A stretch of DNA of 64,000 bases, from NCBI GenBank assembly GCA_022749755.1, contig CM040451.1, positions 13,343,871-13,407,870 of the forward strand. The letters run 5' to 3'. The notes beneath the pieces are model-generated. The model saw only the letters and a list, made by a program, of their open reading frames with translations, was not told the DNA's origin and ran no database searches. The position numbers and the translations under genes were made by a program. This DNA is from Azadirachta indica. Taxonomy: Eukaryota > Streptophyta > Magnoliopsida > Sapindales > Meliaceae. Positions 1 to 19,711 of this stretch are shown here, piece after piece (the first letter of the stretch is position 1; every line of letters starts with the position of its first letter).

Positions 1-1081
1 AGATAAAAATTTAGATTGTAAAGTTTTAAGTAAATTTTAAATTTACATTATGATAGTGTTGGTGGTACCTTTGCAACGGCAATACAAGTGATTTACGGTT
101 AATTTTGTGTAAGATTATTAATTATCTTGTTAAATATGTTGTTAAAACTAACGGAGAAAACTAAGGAAATAGAATCGCATTAAACATATTTCAAAACATT
201 AGGCATGAATTAAAATATTGTCCAAAATATTATAGTGTATTTTAAAATTAATCTATTTTCTTGCTTGGCAACGCAAGTGGGGAGGTATCTAACTCTCCTT
301 GTTATTCCGTTCTATATCAATGTAATATCATAGGTGGCAACGCTCAAAATCCTTTGCGTGTGTATGAAATATGAAATATGAAATTAAAATATTCTTCATT
401 TCGAATTATAGGTAACATCAAATGGAAGAGGAAGGGGAGGGCATGGCCACTAGGCAAGGCAGGCAGTCACTTAACAGATAAGAAAGCTTTCTTTTCGGAA
501 TTCAGACTAAATCGTAGCTAGCTATCTAGGGAAATGTCAATTTCACAGTCAGTCAATCTTACACAGACAGAGAGTTTGTATTGACCACTCAATGTGCAAG
601 TTTCATTTTCTTGACACAACATTTCATTTCGGACCCTTTTATTTATTTATTTATTTATTTATTTCAGAGATAAAAAAAGAACGTCAGTGCTTTGTTTACA
701 TCTCTTGATGTTCAAGATATGGTGCACGTTATATTCATTCTGACACTACCTTCCCATCAATATATTTAACCCTTCAGCTTTTTTCTATCAACTTCAGGTT
801 TCTCTTTGCTTCACACCCCAAGAAAAATAAAATAAAAAAAATAAAAGAAACACTCTCCATTATTTCGATTCTTTTACCTACTCATGATCATCGAAATTGA
901 AAATTTAAAAAAAAAAAAAAAAGGCACAATTCATACATCTAACATATATACAAAGGAGATTTGGGCCCTACCCTTAAAATTGATCATGTAACAAGGTGAA
1001 AATTATCGGCCGAGTTGAATGAATATGATTTTTATACATTAAATTGATACGCTACAAAATCAGAGTTACACATCTTTCTGT

Positions 1082-1108
1082 TATATATATATATATATAT
1101 ATATATAT
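1082..1108. repeat. (TA)n microsatellite
   Basis: Uninterrupted TA dinucleotides, about 13 units, in spacer DNA. Confidence 0.95.
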
Positions 1109-2520
1109 GTTAGGTGGGATTTGAATGAGTATCAGAAATTTTGGAGAAAAATATTTAAAAAAGGATACTAGATGTGACTGAAATATTGGCTTTTGGAACC
1201 TAGCTACTTACCCAGGTGTGGAAATGTAAATTCTAGCCTTACTTTTTCTCTGATATCCCTGTAGTCAATTTGATTTGCCTTCTCTAGGTGGCCGAAGGAA
1301 GCTGCATGCATTGCTGCATAATTGATTTAAATATAAAAATAACCAAAACTGGTCAACTCATTGGCTAATAGTTTAAAAAATTTCTAGAACGTATTGAAAT
1401 CCACTTGTTGTTCGTCACCACATTCACACGTCTTACATTTGAAGAAACAATGTATTATTGCATTGATGTATAAAAATAAAAATAAAAATATTAGAGAAGG
1501 GATTTCGAATTCGAAGACTAATGTTTTCAAAATTTGACCAAATTTATTCGAAGTTATCAATGAGACAAGTCATTGAATTTGTTTCCGAAAGGAGCTAGTA
1601 AATGGTGTCCCAACTGGCTTGCTACTTTACAAATAAAATCATAGAATAAATGCATTTATGGGTACCACTATTATTTGCCAGTCTTAAAGAAGTATTATGA
1701 AAATGACCAAAATGATATTAATATATTTAAGCACCTTTCTTTAATTTTAGACATTATTAGCATGTTGATTATTCGTGAGAGTCTCTTGATCTGAATTTGA
1801 CTGGGAAACCTTAGTTGATAATTTTGTACTTCGAACTAGGGGATAATGCATACAAGATTATCTTAAAATAATCTCCATTATCTACATCACTGTATCTCCA
1901 ATATCTCTGTCTCTTTCTCATTATAAATGCTGCAATTCTTTTAAGCCAAAATTAACAAATGATTTTGAAAGAATAGTATCACATTTTTAGTTTTTAATTC
2001 TTAGCCGTGTAAGAAATAAGGGATAATTTTTTTTAACAATAATACTAAAAGTATAATTAACTTAATAATATCAGTATAAAATTAATTTATTTATTTATTT
2101 TTATTTTTTTGTTTCTATCAAAATATAACATATGTGATAATAATATTGTAAATTTGTATAAATAAATTAATATAAATAATAGTTAATAACTCCAAATTAA
2201 AAATAATTGTTACAATTTTAGTCCGTGTACTTTTAAGATTTTATAAGTTCAAGCAACAATTATTACAAATAAATTATGAGTGGGATTTTTATTTATTTAT
2301 TTATTTTTGTTAATTAGCTAATAAAGTCATGAAGTCATACAAATTATTGAGATAAAATATTCCTATCGCGATCAAATCATCTTACAGCAAAATGAATGAA
2401 GTTCTTCTAGATAGCTATTTCAGAAGATTTGTGATTTTATTGATAAATGTCATAATCAAAATTAAGTTGACAAGTTAATTATTAATGCTATAGGCAACTA
2501 AAAGGTTAGGCTAAGCCTTT

Positions 2521-2540
2521 TGTGTGTGTGTGTGTGTGTG
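2521..2540. repeat. (TG)10 microsatellite
   Basis: Ten perfect TG units followed by CATATATA, in spacer DNA. Confidence 0.95.
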
Positions 2541-3570
2541 CATATATAAGAGAAATATGAATAATGGAAAAGGGTATAATTTTCTTAGTTTTAATTACTA
2601 TATGACTGGATAAGTAAAAATCTTTGTCAGGCAAAATTCAAAATGTATCATCTTCATAATATTTGACCATTTGTCCTCATTAATGTGACAATTTTATCGA
2701 CCATTTCTTTCAAAGTTTTGCTTCTTTGAAAGGTCAGTCTAATTGTGCCTGTACTAATCACCAATTAATTAATTATATTTACCTCTTGTGGTAATCATTC
2801 AAAAACAGATTCATATATCTCTTTCTTAATTAGTAAGTTGCAGTTCTAACATCACCAATAATTATCCTCTAATCGTATGATAATTCTGAAGAAAAAAATG
2901 TTAGAATATATTTACTTCATATATGTTTCAATGTGGGTGTTGTTTCCATGCATTCACATTCTTTATAAAACTTCAAATATGATACCAAAATTAAATTAAT
3001 AAAACACTTCAAACATACAATCAATCAATTGATAACTTAATTAAAAATTTAAAATTAAATACTTCGTTAAAAACTGGGCAAAGTTAATAACAATGAATCA
3101 ATTGCTTTCTTAGAATTCTCAAATTTTTCTTTATATTTTAAAAGATGGTTAAGTCTTAGATTGTATCTTTACATATTTAAATTAAAAAATTTGATGGAAA
3201 TTTAATAAAATAAATCGTAGACTAACCACTAATTGATTCATTGTTTTAGTGGGGTGATTAGAGCTTCAAAATCGTTGTCAAGGACTAATAGAAAAGGGAA
3301 AATATGATCACAAGTTGATGGGATCTCCATTAACATTGAGGATGCCACATCTAATCAATCAATCATATTCGATCCTTTATTTATTGAAATTAATTAATAA
3401 ATAAAAATCAGTCAAAACAATTGATTACAGCGGCGTGAGAATGACTTGTTCACATCAAAGGAAGTCTACATCAACTTTAAAAAGGCAGTGGTAGTACAAG
3501 AAGGAAGGAAAGAAAGAAAATATATATGATGATACATAGTTCATAGTTATCGTGATGATGTTGCCTTTCC

Positions 3571-3599
3571 CTCTTCTTCTTCTTCTTCTTCTTCTTCTT
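3571..3599. repeat. (CTT)n microsatellite
   Basis: About nine TTC/CTT units in a pyrimidine-rich stretch, in spacer DNA. Confidence 0.95.
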
Positions 3600-4568
3600 A
3601 TTTTCTCTTCCCACTTCTATTAAATGGACCAACTTTTTTACTTTAAAATGACATTGTGCGCTATAGGATTTCCACTGTTACCAGCCTGGAATTTAGATTT
3701 AGATTAGCTTAGGCCGAAATTTCTACATTTAAATCTCATGCTTTGCATTCTGGAATATTATTATTACCACATGTGCATATCTTGCATTATTGCAAGAAGA
3801 TAGAGATTTGGGTTCTTTTCGTTTTTGGTCTATTTGATAAGATTTATTTTGGAACTTATCCTAATCTAAATCACATACTGAATTAGGATCTTATCTTTAT
3901 TTTTTTAGGAAGAAAACTAATAAATATTCATTAAATGTTGAAATCTAGTTCACAAGTATTTTATGAATAATGTGTAATAATTAATATGATGTTAAGCTTT
4001 CATTGTTACCCATCTCTTTTTACCCATATCCAAATTGCTTTCATTCTTTTTCGCTTCTTTCTTATCACTTGCTTTCCCTTTCTCTTTATTTAATAATCAT
4101 CAAATCATGATGACCCAAATTAATGAATTATTCTCTTAAATGTTATCAAACTCTCGCGTAACATTAAATTATTGTGATTGAAAAAATAAAAGAAATAAAT
4201 AAAAGGGTCCCCCATAATGAAAGAAGAAGTTTCCAAACATAATATTAAATTTCGATATTTTTAATTGAAGTCATAGGAGAAGTGGAGATGTTAACCCACG
4301 TAAGTGAAGACACTGTGCTTAGATCCTAATGGGTCTAGAGATAAGACTACTCAGAGTTTAGCCATTACAAGCCATGATTGGCAGCCATTATCGACCTCAG
4401 AGTAGAAAATGAAAATGGAGAAAACTATTTAATGACCAAATTTATTATGCAACATCCTTGAATTGACACTTTCAATTTCTTGCAATAATATACAATTGAC
4501 CACATAATACTTATTAAAAATGAAAAAATTTCTCGCAATATCAAGAAATCATAAACTTATCTGTTAAA

Positions 4569-4885
4569 GGGTAAGATTTCACATCCAATGATTCGGATAG
4601 AACTTCAAAAATATTTTTAAAAATTGAAATTGAGATTTGAGAGAGTACCCATGTATTATAACCTTTTTTTTTCGTAATAAATGCTTGCATATAATTAGAA
4701 AAATTGCATAATTGGAATTGGTTAGGTCAATGGGTAATATTTCACATCTAAGGATTCTTATAGAATTTAAAAAAAATGGGATTGAGATTTGAGAGAGAAT
4801 CCCATGTATCATAACATTTTTTTATGAATAAAGTCTTAAATACGAGGAGAAAAAATACATAATTGAAATTAGTTGAGCCTAACTT
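4569..4885. repeat. Diverged tandem duplication, period about 163 bp
   Basis: Two consecutive copies, near 4569-4731 and 4732-4885, share the same order of short blocks: GGGTAA.ATTTCACATC, GATT.., AGAATTT/AACTTC, TTGAGATTTGAGAGAG, CATGTAT.ATAAC, then AATTGxAATT.GTT near the end. The copies differ by many substitutions and small gaps, so the duplication is not recent. No coding capacity was recognised. Confidence 0.8.
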
Positions 4886-5335
4886 ATCTTAAAATAAATA
4901 ACATAAATTAGGGGTGATGATATCAAGTGTTACGTCACAATGTATGAAAATAATATGTAGTTTATACGTATAATATTATTATCATTGTACTTAAAAAATT
5001 CTTTTGACAAAGAAAGCAAGAAAAATATGTGAATAATCCCTATGTCAAAACATCTTAAGATCATTGAAATTGCAAATAAATTAGTTGACTAGTTATAGTC
5101 AATGAAACGATGCGTCTAGGGAGAAGACATGGGACCCCACAAAGGCAAAATTAAAAAATATTTTTTATAGTTTTCTCGAAAGAAAGCCCAGTTAGATTTT
5201 ATTTATTTATAAATAAATAAATAAATAAAACGAAAAAATGAAAAATGAAAGAAATTTCTCCTCCCTCGATACATAAATGCCAAGCAGACACACAACGCCA
5301 GATGGCTCTTCTTTATAGTTAGTAACGCCTCTGTT

Positions 5336-5338
<3 letters not shown>

Positions 5339-5375
<37 letters not shown>
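5339..5375. repeat. (CT)n microsatellite upstream of the GA2ox gene
   Basis: About 18 CT units lying 46 bp upstream of the probable TATA box. CT-rich tracts are common in plant core promoters and 5' UTRs; a role here is inference only. Confidence 0.95.
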
Positions 5376-5378
<3 letters not shown>

Positions 5379-5420
5379 GTCATTCATGCATTAGCATTAC
5401 CAAATCCCCACCCATCTTCC

Positions 5421-5429
5421 TATTTAAAT
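5421..5429 (+). promoter_or_regulatory. Probable TATA box of the GA2ox gene
   Basis: TATTTAAAT lies about 125 bp before the ATG at 5554. This would put transcription start near 5450 and leave a pyrimidine-rich leader of about 100 nt with no upstream ATG. Placement is by motif and spacing only. Confidence 0.55.
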
Positions 5430-5553
5430 TCAGCTTCGCCCCCCAACTTCAGAATTCATCCCATCAAGCCTTTCAAATATTTTCCTTTCCTTTTTCTCTT
5501 CCTCTCTGTCTTTCTGCTTGTTTTCTTAAGAGTTCTGTTTTCACTTTGAAACC

Positions 5554-6798
<1,245 letters not shown>

Positions 6799-6962
6799 TA
6801 AGTGGTCAAATTCCGCAAATTAGCACATGTTAGGGTTTTGTCAAAGCTTCTAATAGGTTTCAAAAAGATATTGACTCTACTTGCCATAGCCGGAAGACAA
6901 CATAGGCTTTTGGTTGTACTTTTTTATTTTACTTCCCCCGTTTGTTTTTGTTTTCGCTCTTG

Positions 6963-6996
<34 letters not shown>

Positions 6997-9900
6997 TTTC
7001 CTAGTCTAAATGCAACCACAACTACCCCTATCTATGTCCTACTAGTAATGCAAGTTTTATTTTTATCATTTTCATGTCATCTTGTAAAATATACTTTTCA
7101 ATATTACCAGAAATTTCCTTTATTAATTAGTATTTTCCCATATCTGAATCAATTTTTTTTTCGTTTTTCATATTTTAAAAAAAATGTACATCGCTATCAT
7201 ATCACAACATACAATGAATCCCAAAAAGCTATCTCTTGAGATATTGCTATTTCTGGATTATTACATTATGTACTACAACATAACTTTATCAATTACACAT
7301 GCAAAGCCAAACGGCCCACTTAAGCAGACAAGCATGGCCACACTTACTATTGCTTCTCCCCTCTTCAAACTAGCAACATATTTTCCTATTAAATTCAATT
7401 TCCATTTTAAATTTCATTTAACTCCACCCTTTTATGATATATTATCAAATTTTAAATTAAAATAGTTGTGTAATTAACGTCATATTACTAAATATTTCAA
7501 TGGTCATACTTTTAAAATAAGACAGTTCATCCTTTCGTCTATTTTAATATTAAATGTTTACATTTATCAATAGTATTGATTCGTTCATATATAATTATCA
7601 TGAACAATTTATCAATATGTCTATTAATTTATTATATTTTTATAGTGTCATGTTTGACAAAACAGGTAAGAGTCATATGGTTTTTAGGGAGGGAAGCCCC
7701 CCACAAATGTCACTCTAAACAAGAGAAACCAAGGAGATTCTGAAAAGGAAAGCTTTCACTTCATGTCGACGAGCTTAAGTGCCTGAAGTCACTCTCACCA
7801 AAGAGTTTGTATTGACCAGCCAACTTATCCTTTTACCACCACAAAATACACATTTGTGACTCGGTCATCATTCACATTTCAATAAATTACATGCTCACAA
7901 CAACCCAAATTTTCTTTTTAATTAGTAAAATTAAGAAAAAAAAACGTGCAAAAAAATTATGAAAAAAAATATATATAAGCTATTAATATTTAATATGACA
8001 ATGGCATCCGATTTCCACCGCCATCATTTTGGGATGATACATATAAATTTTAGCAATATTATAATTTATTGAGTATGAATTTTATTTTTTCTAATTTTGA
8101 GTCATAAATTTAGGGATTTTACAGGTATCATTTCTAACGTAAGGGATCATAGTTAATAGTCGGCATTTTTAGTATACCAATTATCGGTCGGATGGGATAT
8201 GTATCGTAAAAATAGGGGGTACCGTAGGCATGTATAATTTGTATTGTGAATTGGGTCCCATTTTTTGCATGGATCAATTTTTTAATAACTTACAAGATGG
8301 CGCCTTGCTGGGCTTGCCTAATTAAGTTTTAGCGAAAATAAAAATTAGACGGACAAAGTTAAAGATTCCTTACCAACAAAGAATATTATTACCAAGAATG
8401 AATACTAGATGATTCCCTATAAAATGGATATTCAGATTTCGGGGCAGAGCCAATCCACACTTTACAATGTTACTTCTCCATCATCCATCCTTGATACATG
8501 CTTGCGCTTTCAAGAGAAAAAGGTTTCACTACTAAAGTATTCTCAACATATCATTTCTTCTTCGCATCGAGACTAATATGTTTACATTACTTATTGTTAT
8601 TTGTAAAATATGAAAAGTAGAAAAAAATAGTATTTCTTCAAAATTATTAAACTCTTGTATCAAAGTTAGGTTTCGTCTCTAAAAAAAATAAAAAAAGAGA
8701 AGTAAATATTCAACGTTAGTTTCATAAATGTTATCTCTTATATAAAATAACGACTTAATGTTTATGATTATAGTATTTCTAACGAATTGACATTCATTCA
8801 ACTTTCACATTATTGATTGGTTTAGACTTGAACCCCTTAAAAGACATGATTGAAGCAAAATGTGAGTTCTTTGAATTCAAAGAAGTATATTATATTAAGA
8901 TATTCTACTCAATTCACTAATATCTAACACTTAACTAGTTGTGTTAATATAATATATAATGGATCAAATACAGCTATAGGCTTGAATTTTGACAATAATA
9001 GAAATAGTTCAAATGCATGTCTAAGATAAATATGGTAGATGTCAATGTGTTAGGGTGCAACACTTTTGCTTCATATTCATTTTGTTGATCTATTTGTTGC
9101 TAAATGTTGTACAAGATATATATTGTTTGGGTGGTAGGATGCAACATTTCATACACGAAATGACCTCATATTTTGGATTCTACATTATCTTTTTAACTAA
9201 ATCCAAAATCACCGGACCCTTAATTTTATCTCTTACAATTCATTCCTACGAAAAATTTAATTCTATATCATAGCATGCAGGCATAGACATGAAATAATGT
9301 CCTATCGATGCTGTAATGTTGCTGCAATTATTAAGTATTTGGTTATATTTGCTTAGAACCAAGGAACATCGTACCAATTCTTCATAAGTACATAATTTAT
9401 TATTTTGTTAGCTTCTTTTACCTAAAAAGAAACACAATTTGAAACATATATGGAAAAAAATAGTTATAATGTTTGTAGTATGCCCACCGATTTTTAACCT
9501 AATAATCCTTTGGAAATCTGAGATGTTTACAAGGATTGACACAAATAAATCAAACATTTTGTTCGTTTACAAAGAAGATTGATTGATAATCAGGACGTAC
9601 AAGTTTTTGCCACATATTATATGATACTAAATTCATTCGATGTTTTTACAATTTCTAGAACGATCGCACGTTTGAAAATTCAGTTCAATTTTACAAGTAT
9701 TTATAATTTTAAAAAACCATTTTATTTTATAAGGTTACTAAGAAAAAAGAAAATTCCCATTGTCCCCCGTTGAAATTCCCTTTGCTACGATAAATTGTCA
9801 CTTTGCAACTACTACACACAAGTGCTTCTAGAATATATACTTAAATTCTCATAATTAAATAGCACCCTGAAAAAAAATAAATAAATAAATAAACAAAATA

Positions 9901-12900
9901 CAGCAAAGCAAAACCTTTTCTCTTCGAAATGTCACTTTCCAATCCAATAAATAACGAGTCACCATAAAGAATTTTCCTTTCTCAAGAAACATCAAATCAA
10001 AGAAATTAAGAGAGTTTCCTCATAGCCTTTTTTTTTTTTTTTTTTTTTTTTTTTGCAGATTTTCTTTTCTTTTGTTTTTATTTTTCGCGAATAAGTGAAA
10101 AAGAAGAAAAGAGATCCCACTGGTTTGGACAGTTTGTTATTGGCTGAAAGCAACGTCAAGCTTTTCCGCCAGCTCCATCTCAATAAGTTGCTGCTTACGC
10201 AAGAGATTGCGCCATATTAATTATTATAATTGCAATATAAACACACATATATATATATATAATACATTGCATTATTCTTCCTTATTTTATATATATTTTT
10301 TTTAAAAAAAGTTATATACATGAAGCATGTGATAATATCATAACATCAATTTGTAAAGATTAAATTTATACATCTGATATAAAAGCCTTTTATATATAGT
10401 GATAAATTTTGTATGGTTGTTATCAATGGCAAATCTTTAATTGTTGTTGTGTGCAAGTAAATGCATGGTCCTGAACGTTAATTAATGCTTTAGTAATTTA
10501 TTCACAGTTTCAAAAACTTTTTGACATTCTTCGTACAATAAATTCGGTTACTTGGCATTCTTCCAGGATTTGATCTTCTCTTTCAACTACATCATGAAAT
10601 TTTAGTCGTCGAAATTTGAAGACGAAAGTGACCAGTACTACTAGTAATATTATTGGATGTCACTCTCACTTTGAATCTTGTTGATTCTTTAGGTAGCCAA
10701 GTTCATTGAATTTCATTATTAGTTACTTTTCCTCATACCATATTCATTCCAATGCTTGCAATTAAGAATAATAACTCCTAAAAAGTTAAACCATCCCATA
10801 CCCTTTAATTCCTTGAAGTTGAACCGTGTAATGTAAAGTCTAGTGTTGGACACGTACTAAATTGGTATAATTTGACGTTGAATTGTTAAGATTTGATTTG
10901 ATGTATTTACGTCCTCATTTCAATCATAAAATTAGGGTTTTAAATCTTATTGTACTTCAATTGAGTTTGATTTCGAATAGTCTCAATACATATTTAATTT
11001 AACATAAGATATAATGTGATTTAATTAAAGAAATTAAATTTAAAAGGTTTTTCTTAAAAAAGATGAAGAAACAAATTGAAAACTAGCTGGGGGAAGGAGT
11101 CAATGTCATGTGGGCTAGAGTTGTCTAAAGAAAAAAAACGATAACAATGAGAAGTAGAAAAGATTGAAAAGTTGGTAAAATGAAAGACTTAAAAGAGACC
11201 AAAGTTGCATGACAATGTGCGATCCGACCAAGAAAGCAATAATACAATACAAAAAATCTCGAATAGTTTTGCTTGGGCCAAGCCTAGTTGGTCGTGATAG
11301 AATAGAAAGAGGGCAATCAATCCTGCTCCTCCTACTACATGGTTGTCGTCCTTAGGACCACTCCTTATTCTTGTGTTGTTGTTAGGTATGCATCAAAAGG
11401 GAATCAAATGTTTTGATGTATATTGCCTTCTCTCTTGGCTCGTACATCTGTCCCATTTATGTAACACCTATAATTAGAGACTCTTTTAACTTTCCTATTT
11501 TTTCTCTCTCTCTCTCTTTTTTTTTTTTTTTTTTTTTTGGGAGGGGGGGGGGGGGGTTATATTCAAAATGGAAAATGTTTTTGTTCAAGTTATTTGAAAT
11601 TATAAATTTATATGATTGGTGAAATGTATGAAGTTCTCGAGTCTTTTATAGCATCATTTGAAAATCAGAGTTCGTAAAAATTATTTTTACTCTCGAAATT
11701 AAGAGAAAATCTACCAACCACTAGATAGCCTAAAAGTATGTCAAGATTATCAATTTGACTTAAAATATTATAAAAAAATGATAAAGAGTTTTCTATTTAG
11801 TCTAAAAATCAAAGCGAATCTCTCCCTTACTGCAGAATTCTGACAGACGTTCTTTCCTTTTGCAAAGTTAACGTGAAAATCTCAGTGGAAAATGTCGACA
11901 TCCTTTCATTTTCATGACGATTTGCATCGATGCTTCAAATTTACACCGATAAAATGTAATCAAATTTCATAGAAAGTGGAGGGGAATAAAGAAAGATGAC
12001 GTCTGTTGTTGTCGTCGTCGTTGTCGTCCCGAATGATTACCAAGTGAAATGCATTTTGAAGCTCTTGTGACATTTCCATTCGGGCTCTTTTCTGTAAATT
12101 ATTCCGTTTTCTTTGACGGCCTGCTATTGTCAATGGGCCTCGTCGTTGAACTGGGTATTCATTAAGGCCCCAATTTATACCCCGGTCTAATTCCAGTCTC
12201 AGAGGCTGCTAAGGAGCCCACGATTTCGTTAATCTCACTTTGAAATGTTTTGTTTCAAAAGCTTTCAGACTTGGTAGATTTCACAGCCTGCTGTTGAAAA
12301 TGTGCCTTCCCTAATGGATTGAATCTGAATTCATAAAGGGACATTTCTACTGAAATTAACCATAACAAGGTTAATATCATGCTCATTCCTTTACAATTTT
12401 TAAACTGAATAACTAAGTTAAAGTGGTGTGGGTTTCAAACTATTACAAAAGGATAAAATTAAATATTAAAGCATCAACATCATCCGCCCGGTCTACGGTG
12501 TTTTTTTTTTTTTTTTTTTTTTTTTTTGGTTTATTCAATTTTAAAGTGTTGCATGTGTTACGGATGCTATTGGGAAAAGTTTGATTCCCCCATGACCTCG
12601 GGCTAGAGTGCTCGACCCTTATGTTGACAGGTTTTATTTTATATATTCTTTAAATAATTCATTTGCTATGTTCAACCAACGTGCTCTCTGTGCTCGGATT
12701 CAGATGGCTTTTCATTAATTGGAGTTTCTGTAATTTGTAATTATACTTTAGATCCAACAGAGTTGTTGTACGTAACGTATCTTATTTTTTAATTCTAATT
12801 TTAGGCATTTGGGATTAGTTAATTCATGAGGAATATATAGAAATTAGATCTGTTTAACAATTAATTTAATAAATTATTATACTATCCCGTATATAGAGGT

Positions 12901-14020
12901 TCTGAACTCTACACGTTTTCACGGGAAATTTTTGCTGTTTCGCAGTTTGGTAACATCTCCATGAATTTTTTTTTCTTTTAAAAAATTTTTATATGTAATA
13001 AATTGGTTAATGTCGATTAAAAGAAACTTAAATTTTAAAACGCCGTCAAAGATTTCTCTTTTATTTTTATTTTTTAAAAAAAATAAATATATAAAAATTT
13101 TATTTTATTTTATTTTAAAATTCATCTTTGTGATAGCTTGGGTTTTAAAAATTTATCTATTTTATTAACGAATGATTTAATCCCCTAATTATTTAAAAGA
13201 AATTTCTCTCTGCTTATTATTGGAAAAGGGCACTTGAACCCAAATAGAAAGCCCACCTAAAGGTGAATTACTAGTTACTAATAAACAAAATGTAATAATT
13301 TAAATAAATTAAAATAAAAGCATAAAATACTATATGAAACAGACTTTTTAGTATCAATCCCTCTGGAGAGATGAGTAGAAAAAACTGACAACTAAAATAA
13401 CAGATAAACAGAGTGAAACTAGAATAAAGCAATGGGTTTGTTCAGTTGGCTCTTTACGTTAAACAAGTCGATTCAATTAAAATTTTTCCAAAAGCTAATC
13501 CAACCCACTTCATTTTAATTCTAACTTTCTACATATTTCCACGGGCCCGATTTGGCGTTGAACATTTTTCGTTCCGGGCCCCACATTATTGGGAGTGCTA
13601 AGCACGCCTTGAGACCGTGTCTCTGTCTACCTAACCTAACACCTCGTTTGAAATTCTCATTCAAGGCCGGAGTCTCATTGAGGGTGACTCTCACTTACGT
13701 AACAATAAGCTAGGTTTTTGATTTTTTGATTCACAAACAGGTGGAATATTAACGGATGGGTCCCTAATATTTAGAGAAACAATAAATGAGGACACTCTTT
13801 GCTCATGTGTAACAGATAAGTCCTTTCAATGTTTTCAAAAACATACATGAAAATGAAACTAATGAAAGACTAAAATTAAATGGGGGCTATTCTATTAAAA
13901 AATATAAATTTATTTATTATTTCCTCAAACATCGATTTATCTGTTTTTATTTTATTGATAAATAAGCAATGACAGCTCGGAGATTTTATGTTTTATTCTA
14001 TTAAATTTATATTTTTTTTT
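6799..14020. other. AT-rich intergenic spacer
   Basis: The 3' flank of the GA2ox gene is followed by about 7 kb with no recognisable gene. Homopolymer runs are prominent: poly-T near 6963-6991, 10028-10054 and 12500-12528, and a T-run joined to a G-run at about 11517-11556. Short open frames here are low-complexity F/I/Y/N-rich translations. A slightly more GC-rich patch near 12000-12300 shows no coding signature that I recognise. Confidence 0.65.
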
Positions 14021-14244
14021 GTAAGATTGATATTTTTTTTACGTAATTTTTATGTAAAATATAAATCGTTAGATTTAATTATATTTAACGATTAAAATTA
14101 TATTTCACAATATAATTCATATATAATTAATATATTTATAATTAATACGTATAAAAAATAATTTTAACTATTAAATATATTTAAATTTAATTATTTATAT
14201 TTACTGTAAAAAAATTATATAAAAAAACAAAACCTTGATCTTAC
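14021..14244. mobile_element. Probable MITE (224-bp inverted-repeat element)
   Basis: The ends form an imperfect terminal inverted repeat. The left end begins GTAAGATTGATATTTTTTTTAC; the reverse complement of the right end begins GTAAGATCAAGGTTTTG. The match continues inward through about 100 bp, for example GTAAAATATAAAT on the left against GTAAATATAAAT on the right, and GTTAAAATTAT near the centre. It is short, AT-rich and non-coding, as expected of a non-autonomous DNA transposon. No target-site duplication was identified, so the superfamily is open. Its right end lies 210 bp before the katanin start codon, inside the likely promoter. Confidence 0.6.
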
Positions 14245-14454
14245 CCCCTTGCTTCCGAGCACTACACGGCAAACATTTCGATATATTTTTTTTCAATTGC
14301 GCACATGGTTTCTTCCACTCTGATCTTATTCTTCTTCTCCTTACCCTTTTCCTCTACCGTTTAGTCTAGCAGTCCAAAACCTCATAACGCCGAGGGCAAG
14401 AGAAAGAGATATTTTGAGATCTCTCTTTTTCTTCTTCTCTCCAATTGATTAGCA

Positions 14455-19711
<5,257 letters not shown>

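Larger units (their letters stand above)
1..5400. other. AT-rich intergenic spacer
   Basis: No convincing coding region on either strand. The stretch holds simple repeats: TTTA at about 640-664, TA at 1082-1108, TG at 2521-2540 and CTT at 3571-3599. It also holds a diverged tandem duplication at 4569-4885, listed separately. The last few hundred bases are the promoter side of the gibberellin oxidase gene. No tRNA or known microRNA sequence was recognised by eye. Confidence 0.7.

Noticed and set aside
12560..12625. Possible tRNA-like B-box (GTTTGATTCCCCC)
   Set aside because: No matching A-box or cloverleaf could be drawn around it.
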